NCBI RefSeq assembly: GCF_034350045.1
Contig: NZ_CP133781.1
Location: 5,444,501 to 5,508,500, forward strand
Source of the DNA: Pseudomonas sp. CCI4.2
GTDB lineage: Bacteria; Pseudomonadota; Gammaproteobacteria; Pseudomonadales; Pseudomonadaceae
Reading direction: 5' to 3'
Length of the DNA stretch: 64,000 nt
Under the pieces are notes generated by a model. It did not search any database. It worked only from the letters and a program-made list of their open reading frames with translations, and was not told the DNA's origin. Below, piece after piece: positions 37,795 to 46,364 of the stretch. Position 1 is the first letter of the stretch, and each line of letters begins with the position of its first letter. Made by a program: the position numbers and the translations under genes.

Positions 37795-38577
37795 TCAGCC
37801 TTTGAGTGCTTTTTTGGGGTAGATGTCGTAGCGGCTGGATTTTCCATCCAGCGCATAACCAGGCTTTGGGCCATCGATACTGGGGGCTTTGCGGGGGCGT
37901 TTGACCACCACTCGGTGGGTGGCCAGCGCCAACGCTGCTTCGAGTAACGCTGGAGCGTCCATGTCGTCGCCCACCAAGGGCCGGAACAGGCGCATTTCTT
38001 TTTTGACCAACGCGGTTTTTTCCCGGTGCGGAAACATCGGGTCCAGATAGATCACCTGCGGCGGCTCACCTTCCCAAGCCCGAATCAGCTCGATTGAATT
38101 GCCGGTCAGCAAACGCATCTGCGCAATGATCGGCCCGATTTCGCGATCTCTCAGCCCGCGGGCCAGGCCGTCTGCGAGCAGCGCGGCAATGATCGGCTGA
38201 CGTTCGATCAGGCTTATGTCACAACCCAGGCTGGCGAGCACGAACGCGTCTTTGCCCAATCCCGCTGTCGCATCCAGCACCCGAGGTCGCACGCCCGGTT
38301 GGATACCGACAGCCTTGGCGATCATCTGCCCGCTGCCGCCGCCGAATAACCGTCGATGCGCCGCCGAACCTTCGACGAAATCCACCCGCACCGGCCCCGA
38401 AGTGTCTGCGCCCAACTGCTGCAATTGCAAACCGTCGTCGGTCACTTGCAGGGCGAATTCGGCGTGGGTGTCTTCCAATGGCAGGCCGAGGCGCTGCGCC
38501 CAGTGCTCTGCTTGGGCCTGTCCGTTGCTGATCAGGGTCTCGACGCGAATGCGGCTGCCCGTTTGTTGCTCACTCAT
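37795..38577 (-). CDS. rsmJ: 16S rRNA (guanine1516-N2)-methyltransferase
   Basis: RsmJ methylates G1516 of 16S rRNA using SAM. The 260-residue protein carries DATAGLGKDAFVLASLG (SAM site) and the target-loop motif YLDPMFPHREKTALVKKEM, typical of the YhiQ family. The 96-base gap to the divergent repeat-protein gene may hold promoters for both. Its place after mexL follows the P. aeruginosa order. Confidence 0.94.
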   Translation of the reverse strand: MSEQQTGSRIRVETLISNGQAQAEHWAQRLGLPLEDTHAEFALQVTDDGLQLQQLGADTSGPVRVDFVEGSAAHRRLFGGGSGQMIAKAVGIQPGVRPRVLDATAGLGKDAFVLASLGCDISLIERQPIIAALLADGLARGLRDREIGPIIAQMRLLTGNSIELIRAWEGEPPQVIYLDPMFPHREKTALVKKEMRLFRPLVGDDMDAPALLEAALALATHRVVVKRPRKAPSIDGPKPGYALDGKSSRYDIYPKKALKG

Positions 38578-38673
38578 TTGCCCACGCGCTCAACTATTTT
38601 TAAATGATCGGCGAAAGTGGCCGATAACGAGAATATCCAGCATTTTGCCAGAGCCAGACGAACAAAGAGCGCT

Positions 38674-39297
38674 ATGTCTGACATTGAATCCGCACCGATA
38701 GGCTATTTGTCGTACGCAGGCGACTACAGTCTTCGCAATACCAGAACCCTGAGCGGCGTTACCCAGCTCTGGTCGGATGCGTTCGCTCGTGCAATGGCAG
38801 ACCAAACGGCGGATAAAACCAGCGACTCAGTGACGCCTACCGTCGCGGCGGCTGACCCAGTAACCGGCGAGCCACTGGGCGGTACGAATGCGCTAGGGCA
38901 AATCGTCGATCAGCGTGAGCTACCGGTAAATGATGTACAGCGTCGCCCATCCGTGCCGCTGCATTTGCCGATTGCTGAATTTGAACTGCACCTGCTGCCT
39001 ACGCCTGCGGAGCCATTCAGCGTGGCGGACATGATCGAGCAGCAACGGCACCTGGATTTCGACAGCGGCTGGGTTCGGCCGCTGGTGCTCGATCCCCACC
39101 AAGCCGACGCAAATCCAGGCCCTGGTCCGCAAACGCGGCCACTGCATCTTCCTATCGCCGAGTTCGAATGGGACTTGGCTGATAAGCCTGCACTGCCGCT
39201 TGCCGCTGAAACCGTCGATGAGCAACAGCGCCATTTGAACTACGACAACGGCTGGGCACGGCCGATCATCCTGCAAAACCTGCGCATGGCCGCCTAA
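38674..39297 (+). CDS. Uncharacterised protein with two internal ~46-residue repeats
   Basis: I do not recognise the family. The 207-residue protein has no signal peptide or membrane segment. Its C-terminal part contains two repeats with a 61-residue period. Each starts PLHLPIAEFE (95-104 and 156-165) and ends EQQRHL-x4-GWxRPxxL (122-139 and 183-200). The DNA of the two copies differs mostly at third positions, so the duplication is old and selected. The N-terminal 90 residues are less ordered and Ala/Thr/Asp-rich. ATG 38674 is chosen with AAAGAG upstream. It stands alone, divergent from rsmJ and convergent with the DUF72 gene. Confidence 0.7.
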   Translation: MSDIESAPIGYLSYAGDYSLRNTRTLSGVTQLWSDAFARAMADQTADKTSDSVTPTVAAADPVTGEPLGGTNALGQIVDQRELPVNDVQRRPSVPLHLPIAEFELHLLPTPAEPFSVADMIEQQRHLDFDSGWVRPLVLDPHQADANPGPGPQTRPLHLPIAEFEWDLADKPALPLAAETVDEQQRHLNYDNGWARPIILQNLRMAA

Positions 39298-39310
39298 GCG
39301 CAGCCGATCC

Positions 39311-40186
39311 TTACAGCAAACCCAATTGCTGTTGCGCGTCAGGCGCCTCGCTCTCCAACACCACCAATGGCGACAACCCCGGCAACCGTGTCATCAATTG
39401 CTGATGGAAGCGTCGCGCCAAGTCAGGCGCCTGAAGGTTGTCGGGGGTGTGCAGAAAGACATAAGGCGTACGCCCCTCCTCTATCCAGCCGGCGACTTTC
39501 TCGACCCAAGGCGCCAAGAACGGATCATTGGCTTCCAACAGTGGATGACCGATAAAACGCACTTGGGGACATTGCGTCAGTGCTGCGGGGCGCGGCGGGA
39601 CTTTGGGTTTTTTCGACTGCGCATGCAGCACCGCTGGGTCCGTTGACACACAACTGAACAGCGCTCGCGGATCAAGGCAGATGCGCTCTACACCCCGGTC
39701 CAGCAACAATCGATTGAGCATCCGTTCTTCATCGCCCTTGGCGAAAAACGCCGGGTGCCGAACCTCTACCGCCAGCGGACGCTCAAGGGCGTCGATAAAA
39801 CTTACCAGCTCAGCCAATCGCAGCGGGCCGAAGCTCGCCGGTAATTGCAGCCACAACGGCGACACGCGCTGGCCCAGAGGCGCGAGGAGCGCAATGAAGT
39901 CGTCAGCTGCGTGCAGTTGTTGACGCAGGTCGCCACCGTGGCTGATGTCGCGATGGAATTTGGCGGTGATTCGAAAGTGTTCCGGCAGCGTTCGAGCCCA
40001 GCGTTCAACAATCACGGGCGAAGGCCGGGCATAAAACGTGGTATTGCCTTCGACCGCATTGAACACCTGCGCGTACAAGCCGAGGAATTCGTTAGGACGG
40101 GCGTTCTCCGGGTACAGAGAATCGCGCCAGGCGTTTTCACTCCAGGACGGGCAACCGAGGTAATAAGGGGGAAGAGAAGAATTCAA
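39311..40186 (-). CDS. DUF72 domain protein (YecE-like)
   Basis: This TIM-barrel-like DUF72 protein of about 291 residues begins YYLGCPSWSENAWRDSLYP. It has the family motifs VEGNTTFYARPS, FRITAKFHRDISH and LQLPASFGP. The molecular role of DUF72 is not established. Its start is uncertain. A TTG at 40186 overlaps the stop of the upstream 103-residue gene (TTGA) and gives the conserved N-terminus, suggesting translational coupling; an in-frame ATG at 40222 would add 12 residues that do not look conserved. Confidence 0.82.
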   Translation of the reverse strand: MNSSLPPYYLGCPSWSENAWRDSLYPENARPNEFLGLYAQVFNAVEGNTTFYARPSPVIVERWARTLPEHFRITAKFHRDISHGGDLRQQLHAADDFIALLAPLGQRVSPLWLQLPASFGPLRLAELVSFIDALERPLAVEVRHPAFFAKGDEERMLNRLLLDRGVERICLDPRALFSCVSTDPAVLHAQSKKPKVPPRPAALTQCPQVRFIGHPLLEANDPFLAPWVEKVAGWIEEGRTPYVFLHTPDNLQAPDLARRFHQQLMTRLPGLSPLVVLESEAPDAQQQLGLL

Positions 40187-40494
40187 ACGTGAAGGTCGAG
40201 GCCCAGCACTTCCATGTCCCAATCGACGTAACTGGCGGTGGTGAGGTAACTGGCCAGTGCATGGGCAACACGGTTGCTGACGGAGCGAGGGAAAATCATA
40301 TCTTGTTGGCGTGCGGGAACGTTAGCCGTCGGACCTGCTTGTGTACTTTGCGGTCGAGAGGTCGGCGCGGGGAGTTGCGGGGAAATTTCGTTCTCGCTGT
40401 CGACTTCCTCAAACGCGTCATCAACCACCGCAGCGCCTTTGCGAGGCTTGCGCTTTATGGGGTATGAGCGTGATGAGGGTCCGTCTATGCGCAT
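40183..40494 (-). CDS. Small hypothetical protein coupled to the DUF72 gene
   Basis: No known family is apparent. The 103-residue soluble protein starts MRIDGPSSRSYPIKRKPRKG, has an acidic/Pro-rich centre (EEVDSENEISPQLPAP) and ends SYLTTASYVDWDMEVLGLDL. The reading frame opens at 40524, but the ATG at 40494 begins the basic N-terminus. Its stop overlaps the start of the DUF72 gene, so the two are likely translated together. The conserved-looking C-terminus supports a real gene. Confidence 0.65.
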   Translation of the reverse strand: MRIDGPSSRSYPIKRKPRKGAAVVDDAFEEVDSENEISPQLPAPTSRPQSTQAGPTANVPARQQDMIFPRSVSNRVAHALASYLTTASYVDWDMEVLGLDLHV

Positions 40495-40534
40495 CAATGC
40501 GTACTCGGCGTCGTATAGTGGCAATCTAGCAGCA

Positions 40535-40558
40535 CGGACATGGCTTCACAAATGTCCG
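40535..40558. promoter_or_regulatory. Inverted repeat upstream of the small gene/DUF72 pair
   Basis: CGGACAT and ATGTCCG are inverted around a 10-base spacer, 41 bases before the ATG at 40494. It could be an operator or leader hairpin. No regulator is suggested by the sequence. Confidence 0.3.
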
Positions 40559-40670
40559 AACGATAACTAGACCACAATTTTTGCAGAAGGTTTAAAAACA
40601 CTGATGAAGTGTCGCATTTCCTTAAAAGCCGGGAATACACCGCTTCCCTGAAGGGATAAGGTCCGAAGGT

Positions 40671-40696
40671 CCTTCGCCAACAAGACGGTATCTACA
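40671..40696. repeat. Solo REP unit, family B
   Basis: CCTTCGCCAACAAGACGGTA followed by TCTACA repeats the variant right arm of the REPIN at 37661-37738. No mate lies within 100 bases. It abuts the 3' end of tsaB. Confidence 0.7.
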
Positions 40697-40697
40697 G

Positions 40698-41372
40698 CTA
40701 CTTAGCCTTGGGGGTCGCGACTTTATCGCGCAGGTAAACCGGTTGCGCCTGGTCAGCGACAACGGCTTCGCCACGTGCCCAAGCGAAGGTCGCCAGAGTC
40801 AGCAAATCTTGTGCATGGGGCAGCAATTGCGCGTCATGCCCAGCCACCTTGATTGCGATCCGCTCGGCATAACCCCAGCCCGTGCCTGCGCCGAACCATT
40901 CACCCTGAGCATCATCCGGCAATGCAGCCAGTTCCGGGGGCAAGACCGCTTCGATCCCGGCTAAGCGCATTTCACCGGCTGTTTCGCGATAACAGCCCCA
41001 GTAGACCTCGTCCATCCGCGCATCGATCGCCGAGGCAACCTGACGGACACCGCGCTCACGGAACGCACGTTGCGCCAACACGGCCAAGTTCGACACCGGC
41101 AATACCGGGCGTTCCAGGGCAAATGCCAGGCCCTGCACGACGCCGATAGCGATACGCACTCCGGTAAATGCCCCCGGTCCGCGACCAAAAGCGATGGCGT
41201 CAACCGCAGACAAGGCAACCCCGGCTTCGGCCAGCAGGTCCTTGATCATCGGCAACAAGCGCTGTGCATGCAGACGCGGGATGACCTCGTAGTGGCTCAG
41301 CACTTTGCCGTCGTGGAGCAAAGCGACAGAGCAAGCTTCAGTGGCGGTATCCAGGGCCAGCAAGGTGGTCAT
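40698..41372 (-). CDS. tsaB: tRNA t6A synthesis protein TsaB
   Basis: TsaB (YeaZ) is the non-catalytic ASKHA-fold partner of TsaD and TsaE that makes threonylcarbamoyl-adenosine-37 in tRNA. The 224-residue protein begins MTTLLALDTATEACSVALL and has PRLHAQRLLPMI and GRGPGAFTGVRIAIGVVQGL. An in-frame ATG at 41384 would add four residues; the ATG at 41372 has TGGAA about eight bases upstream. It follows adk on the same strand with a 93-base gap. Confidence 0.94.
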   Translation of the reverse strand: MTTLLALDTATEACSVALLHDGKVLSHYEVIPRLHAQRLLPMIKDLLAEAGVALSAVDAIAFGRGPGAFTGVRIAIGVVQGLAFALERPVLPVSNLAVLAQRAFRERGVRQVASAIDARMDEVYWGCYRETAGEMRLAGIEAVLPPELAALPDDAQGEWFGAGTGWGYAERIAIKVAGHDAQLLPHAQDLLTLATFAWARGEAVVADQAQPVYLRDKVATPKAK

Positions 41373-41465
41373 CGGTGTTTCCATTTGAAAGGTGCGTAAA
41401 AAAGTGCCGCATTATAAACAACTACGGCCCGCAAGCGGGCCGTAGTTCATGACTGCAATCGGGTA

Positions 41466-42113
41466 TCAGCTAAAAGCAGCCAGCACCTTGGCGGTGATGT
41501 CGTCGACAGAACCGATGCCTTCGATGTGGCTGAACTTCGGCTTGCCATTCTGAGTCGCCAGGTTCTGGTAGAACGAAACCAGCGGCTTGGTTTGAGCGTG
41601 GTAAACCTCAAGGCGGTGACGCACGGTGGCTTCGACGTCATCTTTGCGCTGAACCAGCGGCTCGCCGGTAACATCATCCAGACCCGCCACCTTTGGCGGA
41701 TTGTAGATAAGGTGATAAACGCGACCAGAACCTTCATGCACCCTACGACCGGAGATGCGTTTGACGATTTCTTCGTCATCGACCGCGATTTCAACCACGT
41801 TGTCGATTTCCAATCCGGCGGTCAGCAACGCTTCAGCTTGGGGGATCGTACGTGGGAAGCCGTCGAACAGCACGCCATTGGCGCAATCTGGCTGGGACAA
41901 ACGGTCTTTGATCAAGCCGATGATCAGGTCATCGGAGACCAGACCGCCGCTGTCCATGACGCTTTTGGCTTTCAGGCCAAGTTCTGTGCCGGCTTTAACG
42001 GCTGCGCGCAGCATGTCACCCGTGGAAATTTGCGGGATGCTGAATTTCTCGGTGATGAATTTTGCCTGAGTACCTTTACCGGCCCCGGGAGCTCCCAGCA
42101 GAATCACGCGCAT
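41466..42113 (-). CDS. adk: Adenylate kinase
   Basis: Adk interconverts AMP, ADP and ATP. The 215-residue enzyme has the P-loop GAPGAGKGTQ (residues 7-16), the AMP-site DGFPRTIPQA and the LID domain beginning GRRVHEGSGRVYH. The LID lacks zinc cysteines, as usual in Gram-negatives. The start at 42113 has GAGGAG seven bases upstream; the open frame begins five codons earlier. The ppc-adk-tsaB order is the same as in P. aeruginosa. Confidence 0.97.
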   Translation of the reverse strand: MRVILLGAPGAGKGTQAKFITEKFSIPQISTGDMLRAAVKAGTELGLKAKSVMDSGGLVSDDLIIGLIKDRLSQPDCANGVLFDGFPRTIPQAEALLTAGLEIDNVVEIAVDDEEIVKRISGRRVHEGSGRVYHLIYNPPKVAGLDDVTGEPLVQRKDDVEATVRHRLEVYHAQTKPLVSFYQNLATQNGKPKFSHIEGIGSVDDITAKVLAAFS

Positions 42114-42328
42114 CAATGTGCTCCTCAATTTTTATAGAGATATCAACAGACTCGCCTCTTTGGGCCAATCTCAAAAAATGTTCAGCCAATCGGCCAAAGG
42201 CTGATCAAGATACACAGCAGGCTATCCCCACACAAGCAGCCGAAAGTCGCAGCAACCGACGACGCTTCGGCACCCAAATTTGCTGCTACCAAAGTATGAC
42301 TTGGCGCAACCTTATAAAAATGCGTCTT

Positions 42329-42354
42329 AAAGGGTCGATAAGTAACCCTTTTTT
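42329..42354. terminator. Possible terminator hairpin between ppc and adk
   Basis: AAAGGGT and ACCCTTT pair around a nine-base loop, followed on the plus strand by three further T. Since ppc and adk are both on the minus strand, the orientation does not suit ppc well. It may end antisense transcription or act weakly in both directions. The rest of the 284-base gap shows nothing else I can support. Confidence 0.35.
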
Positions 42355-42397
42355 GATGAGCGCAGCTTCCTTTGGCAGCGCTGCACGCTAAAAGTCT

Positions 42398-45034
42398 TCA
42401 GCCCGTGTTACGCAACCCGGCGGCTATGCCTGCCACCGACACCAGCAATGCTTGTTCCAAAGGGCTGTCCAGCGCTGCCTCGCGTGTGCGTGAACGTGAC
42501 AATAGTTCAGCCTGCAACAGGTGCAAGGGGTCGAGGTAAGTATTGCGCAAACTAATGAACTCAAGGGTCTCTGGACTATGTGCAAGTAGCTGCGATTGCC
42601 CTGTCAGCCCCAGTACCACTTGGCAGGCCTGCGACAATAGGTCGCGCAAGTGACTGCCTAAATGTTGCAGGTGTGGCTCGACCAGTCGTTCGTCATACAG
42701 TTGAGCGATGTCACTGTCGGCCTTGGCCAACACCATCTCCAGCATGTCGATACGCGTGCGGAAAAATGGCCACTGTTCACGCATGTGCGCCAACAGTTCA
42801 CCTTCGCCGCGCTCCAGCGCTTTGCTCAACGCGGTTTCCCAACCGAGCCAGGCGGGCAGCATCAAACGGGTTTGGGTCCAGGCAAAAATCCACGGGATCG
42901 CACGCAAGCTTTCAACCCCACCTTCACGACGCTTGGCTGGCCGGCTGCCCAACGGTAGGCGCCCCAGTTCTTGCTCGGGGGTGGCCTGACGGAAGTATTC
43001 GACGAATTCAGGATTCTCGCGCACCACCGCCCGGTAGGCACTAACACCATCAGCGGCCAAGTGATCCATCATTTCGCGCCACGCCGGTTCAGGACGGGGT
43101 GGCGGTTGCAGCGTGGCTTCGAGCACTGCTGCCAGGTACAAATTGAGGTTCTGCTCGGCGATGTCCGGCAAACCGAACTTGAAACGAATCATCTCGCCCT
43201 GTTCCGTCGTGCGAAAGCGCCCTGCCACTGACCCCGGCGGCTGCGACAGAATTGCCGCGTGGGCGGGGCCACCACCACGGCCGACCGTGCCGCCGCGACC
43301 GTGAAACAGCAACAGTTCAACTTGCTGCTCGCGACAGATGTCGACCAATTGCTCCTGAGCCCGGTATTGGGCCCACGCCGCAGCGGTAGTCCCGGCGTCC
43401 TTGGCCGAGTCGGAATAGCCGATCATCACTTCTTGCGGGCCATGCAGACTCAAGCGATAGCCCGGCAGGCTGAGTAACTGTTCGATGGCAGGACCGGCGT
43501 TGTCCAGGTCCGACAAGGTTTCAAACAACGGCACCACGCGCATCGGCCGTTGCAGACCGGTTTCCTTAAGCAGCAGTTGCACCGCCAACACATCCGAAGC
43601 GGCCCCGGCCATGGAGATCACGTATGAACCCAGCGACGCAGCCGGCGCCGCCGACACTTCACGGCAGGTCGCGAGCACCTCGGCGGTATCGGCAGCAGGT
43701 TTGAAGTGGCTGGGCAATAACGGACGACGGTTTTTTAGCTCGCGCAGCAGGAAGGTAATCCGCGCGTCTTCGTTCCAGTCTTCGTAGCGGCCCAAGCCCA
43801 AATAGTCGGTAATTTCAGTCATCGCCGCCGTGTGGCGACTGGAATCTTGACGCACGTCCAGACGCACCAAAAACAACCCGAAGGTCACCGCACGCCGCAG
43901 GCAATCGAGCAACGGTCCATCGGCAATGACACCCATGCCACAGTCGTGCAAGGACTGGAAACACAGGTTCAACGGCTCAAACAGATCCCGGTTGTTGTGT
44001 AACACACTGTCGGGCGCTGGTTGCGTGACGGCCAATGAAGATTGAGCCCATTTGCGCGTGGCACGCAGGCGATCGCGCAACCGCTTGAGTACGGCGCGAT
44101 ACGGTTCGGCGCTATCACCAGCGGCGGCACGCAAGGCACCGCTGGCCTCTTGCATCGACAGTTCGGACGCCAATTGATCAACGTCACGCAGGTAAAGATC
44201 AGCCGCCATCCAGCGCGCCAGCAGCAAGACCTCTCGAGTGACCGCAGCGGTAACGTTGGGGTTGCCATCACGGTCGCCACCCATCCACGACGCAAAGCGT
44301 ATGGGTGCGGCTTCCAGCGGCAGGTGCAACCCGGTGGCCACATGCAGGGCGTGATCGGCCTTGCGCAGGTAATTGGGTATCGCCTGCCACAGGGAGTGCT
44401 CGATCACGGCGAAGCCCCATTTTGCCTCGTCGATGGGCGTCGGGCGGGTGCGGCGGATTTCTTCGGTGTGCCAGGCTTCGGCAATCAGCCGTTGCAGGCG
44501 CACGGTAATGTTTTCGCGCTCAGCGGCGCTGAGGTCACGATGGTCGAGGGCCGCCAATTGCGCGGCGATCGCGTCGTATTTTTGAATCAGGGTTCGGCGC
44601 GCCACTTCGGTGGGGTGCGCCGTCAATACCAACTCGATTTCCAGCTTGCCCAACTGCCGCGCCAACGCCTCAGGCGAATGGCCGGTGTTTTTTAGCCGTT
44701 CCAGCAGCTCAGGCAGCACACGGGATTCAAATGGCTGTGGCAACGGGTCTTCGCGACGGTGGATAAGTTGATATTGCTCTGCAATGTTGGCCAGGTTCAA
44801 AAACTGATTGAACGCTCGCGTCATCGGCAGTAACTCATCCTCGCTCAGCTCATCAACGCTGGTACTCAACTGCTCAGTGCCCGCTGCCGAGCCGCGCCGT
44901 CCTGCTTTGGCGCCTTTGCGAATGCGCTCGATTTTTTCGAGAAACTCAGGCCCGCGTTGCTCACGGATGGTATTGCCCAACAGCTCACCCAGCAGGTGAA
45001 CGTCTTCGCGTAAACGTGCGTCGATATCGGCCAT
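42398..45034 (-). CDS. ppc: Phosphoenolpyruvate carboxylase
   Basis: Ppc carboxylates PEP to oxaloacetate, feeding the TCA cycle. The 878-residue enzyme has the catalytic histidine H140 in VLTAHPTEVARRTL, plus GGDRDGNPNV, GYSDSAKDAG and the glycine-rich FHGRGGTVGRGGGPAH. It ends in RNTG, with the C-terminal asparagine-threonine-glycine usual for the family's allosteric site. The gene is complete and of normal length. Confidence 0.97.
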   Translation of the reverse strand: MADIDARLREDVHLLGELLGNTIREQRGPEFLEKIERIRKGAKAGRRGSAAGTEQLSTSVDELSEDELLPMTRAFNQFLNLANIAEQYQLIHRREDPLPQPFESRVLPELLERLKNTGHSPEALARQLGKLEIELVLTAHPTEVARRTLIQKYDAIAAQLAALDHRDLSAAERENITVRLQRLIAEAWHTEEIRRTRPTPIDEAKWGFAVIEHSLWQAIPNYLRKADHALHVATGLHLPLEAAPIRFASWMGGDRDGNPNVTAAVTREVLLLARWMAADLYLRDVDQLASELSMQEASGALRAAAGDSAEPYRAVLKRLRDRLRATRKWAQSSLAVTQPAPDSVLHNNRDLFEPLNLCFQSLHDCGMGVIADGPLLDCLRRAVTFGLFLVRLDVRQDSSRHTAAMTEITDYLGLGRYEDWNEDARITFLLRELKNRRPLLPSHFKPAADTAEVLATCREVSAAPAASLGSYVISMAGAASDVLAVQLLLKETGLQRPMRVVPLFETLSDLDNAGPAIEQLLSLPGYRLSLHGPQEVMIGYSDSAKDAGTTAAAWAQYRAQEQLVDICREQQVELLLFHGRGGTVGRGGGPAHAAILSQPPGSVAGRFRTTEQGEMIRFKFGLPDIAEQNLNLYLAAVLEATLQPPPRPEPAWREMMDHLAADGVSAYRAVVRENPEFVEYFRQATPEQELGRLPLGSRPAKRREGGVESLRAIPWIFAWTQTRLMLPAWLGWETALSKALERGEGELLAHMREQWPFFRTRIDMLEMVLAKADSDIAQLYDERLVEPHLQHLGSHLRDLLSQACQVVLGLTGQSQLLAHSPETLEFISLRNTYLDPLHLLQAELLSRSRTREAALDSPLEQALLVSVAGIAAGLRNTG

Positions 45035-45263
45035 GGCCCTAGTCTCCAGCGTTTCTTGACGGGTGCTGCTCAGTGATTAAAGGACAAGACTGAACAAGCG
45101 CGCAAAAATCTGATCCATAAGAGTGCACAGCGCGGTGGGTTCTGACAAGCACACCTCTGTCTAGCACCTGGATTGAAGGGGATGAGCTAATCTGTGGAGT
45201 GAGCCGTACCGCGACTTGCACCCCGATGTTCCCGCCACAAGCGGGCTTACCATGAGGTTCCAT

Positions 45264-45599
45264 ATGAAAATTCGTGAACTTGCCAAACACTGGGAACAGA
45301 ATGCCAAGGGCCGCTTGAGCAAAACCGGCTATACGATTCATCTGGACGTCGAAGCCGCCGCGCGCTTGGCGGCCATTGCCGAGATGTACCCCAAACGTCT
45401 TCCCGAGGAACTGCTTGGGGAACTGATTGGCGCGGCGCTGGAAGAACTTGAGGCCAGCTTTCCGTACGTCAAAGGCAACCATGTGGTGGCCACGGATGAA
45501 GAAGGTGATCCGCTGTACGAAGACGTCGGTCCTACCCCGCGCTTTCTTGCCCTTTCGCGGCAACATCTGCATCAGCTTGACGAAAAATCTGACGCGTAA
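45264..45599 (+). CDS. Small pilin-assembly-like protein
   Basis: The 111-residue soluble protein begins MKIRELAKHWEQNAKGRLSK and has the patch IHLDVEAAARLAAIAEMYP and EELLGELIGAALEELEASFP. Close relatives next to ppc in Pseudomonas are annotated as pilin assembly proteins, but the biochemical basis is thin. The ATG at 45264 has GAGG six bases upstream; a second ATG at 45252 overlaps that site. It is divergent from ppc. Confidence 0.7.
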   Translation: MKIRELAKHWEQNAKGRLSKTGYTIHLDVEAAARLAAIAEMYPKRLPEELLGELIGAALEELEASFPYVKGNHVVATDEEGDPLYEDVGPTPRFLALSRQHLHQLDEKSDA

Positions 45600-45751
45600 A
45601 CCTATCGTTTCCACCCGCGCTCGTTAACCCTCCTCTCAGCGTCTGCCTGGCCGATTTATGCGGCCGGCATGCGCCTGCATGACTTTTGAGTCACGTTCTA
45701 GAGCCTTCTACCTCCCGTTTAGGTTTTTTCAGGCGGTGGAAAAACCTGACT

Positions 45752-45779
45752 GAACTATTCAAAAAATCCATGGGTCACA
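45752..45779 (+). promoter_or_regulatory. Candidate AlgU (sigma-22) promoter for the lipoprotein pair
   Basis: GAACTA, 17 bases, then TCACA matches the GAACTT-N16/17-TCTGA consensus moderately well. It lies 116 bases before the ATG at 45895. In P. aeruginosa lptF is AlgU-dependent, which makes the match plausible. Confidence 0.4.
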
Positions 45780-45894
45780 GCCATTAACCATCGCAGCAAA
45801 CCTGATAGCAGTTGGCGTGAACCCTATGTCCGGCTTCAGGCATGACTGTCATGGAAAATCTGGTTCCAAGAGACCTCCAATGGAGTTGAACACC

Positions 45895-46293
45895 ATGAAG
45901 ATCAATACTGCCACCCCCTCGTTTAGCCGCGTTCGCGGGTTGAAACTGGCTGTTTTGGCACTCGGCAGCAGCGTTGTATTGGCCGGATGTGCGGGTAACC
46001 CACCGACGGCGCAGTACGCAGTCACTCAATCTGCCGTGAACAGCGCCGTCAGCGCAGGTGGCACCGAGTACGCGGCCGTGCAGATGAAGTCGGCTCAGGA
46101 CAAGCTCAAAGCAGCGGAACTGGCGATGCACGACAAGAAATACGACGAAGCGAAAATGCTTGCCGAGCAGTCCGAATGGGACGCCCGTGTAGCTGAACGT
46201 ACCGCTCAAGCGGCCAAAGCTCAAAAAGCTGTCCAGGATGCCCGTCAGGGTGCTGATGAACTGCGGCAGGACGGCATGAAGACCACGCAGTAA
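45895..46293 (+). CDS. DUF4398 lipoprotein
   Basis: The 132-residue protein has a lipoprotein signal with VVLAGC (cysteine near 31). The helical DUF4398 region follows: EYAAVQMKSAQDKLKAAELAM and DEAKMLAEQSEWDARVAERTAQ. It probably sits in the outer membrane. Its gene is 71 bases before lptF, with which it likely forms an operon. ATG 45895 follows GGAG by nine bases; an in-frame ATG at 45880 overlaps that site. Confidence 0.86.
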   Translation: MKINTATPSFSRVRGLKLAVLALGSSVVLAGCAGNPPTAQYAVTQSAVNSAVSAGGTEYAAVQMKSAQDKLKAAELAMHDKKYDEAKMLAEQSEWDARVAERTAQAAKAQKAVQDARQGADELRQDGMKTTQ

Positions 46294-46364
46294 GCGCGGC
46301 CGGCCGCACCCTCCCGTTTATTCGTATTGCCTAGATCGACATTGAATTGAAGGACGAAAATATC

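Noticed and set aside
45039..45614. A 191-codon minus-strand frame over the small pilin-assembly-like gene
   Set aside because: The plus-strand gene has a good start site and conserved-looking sequence; the minus frame does not.
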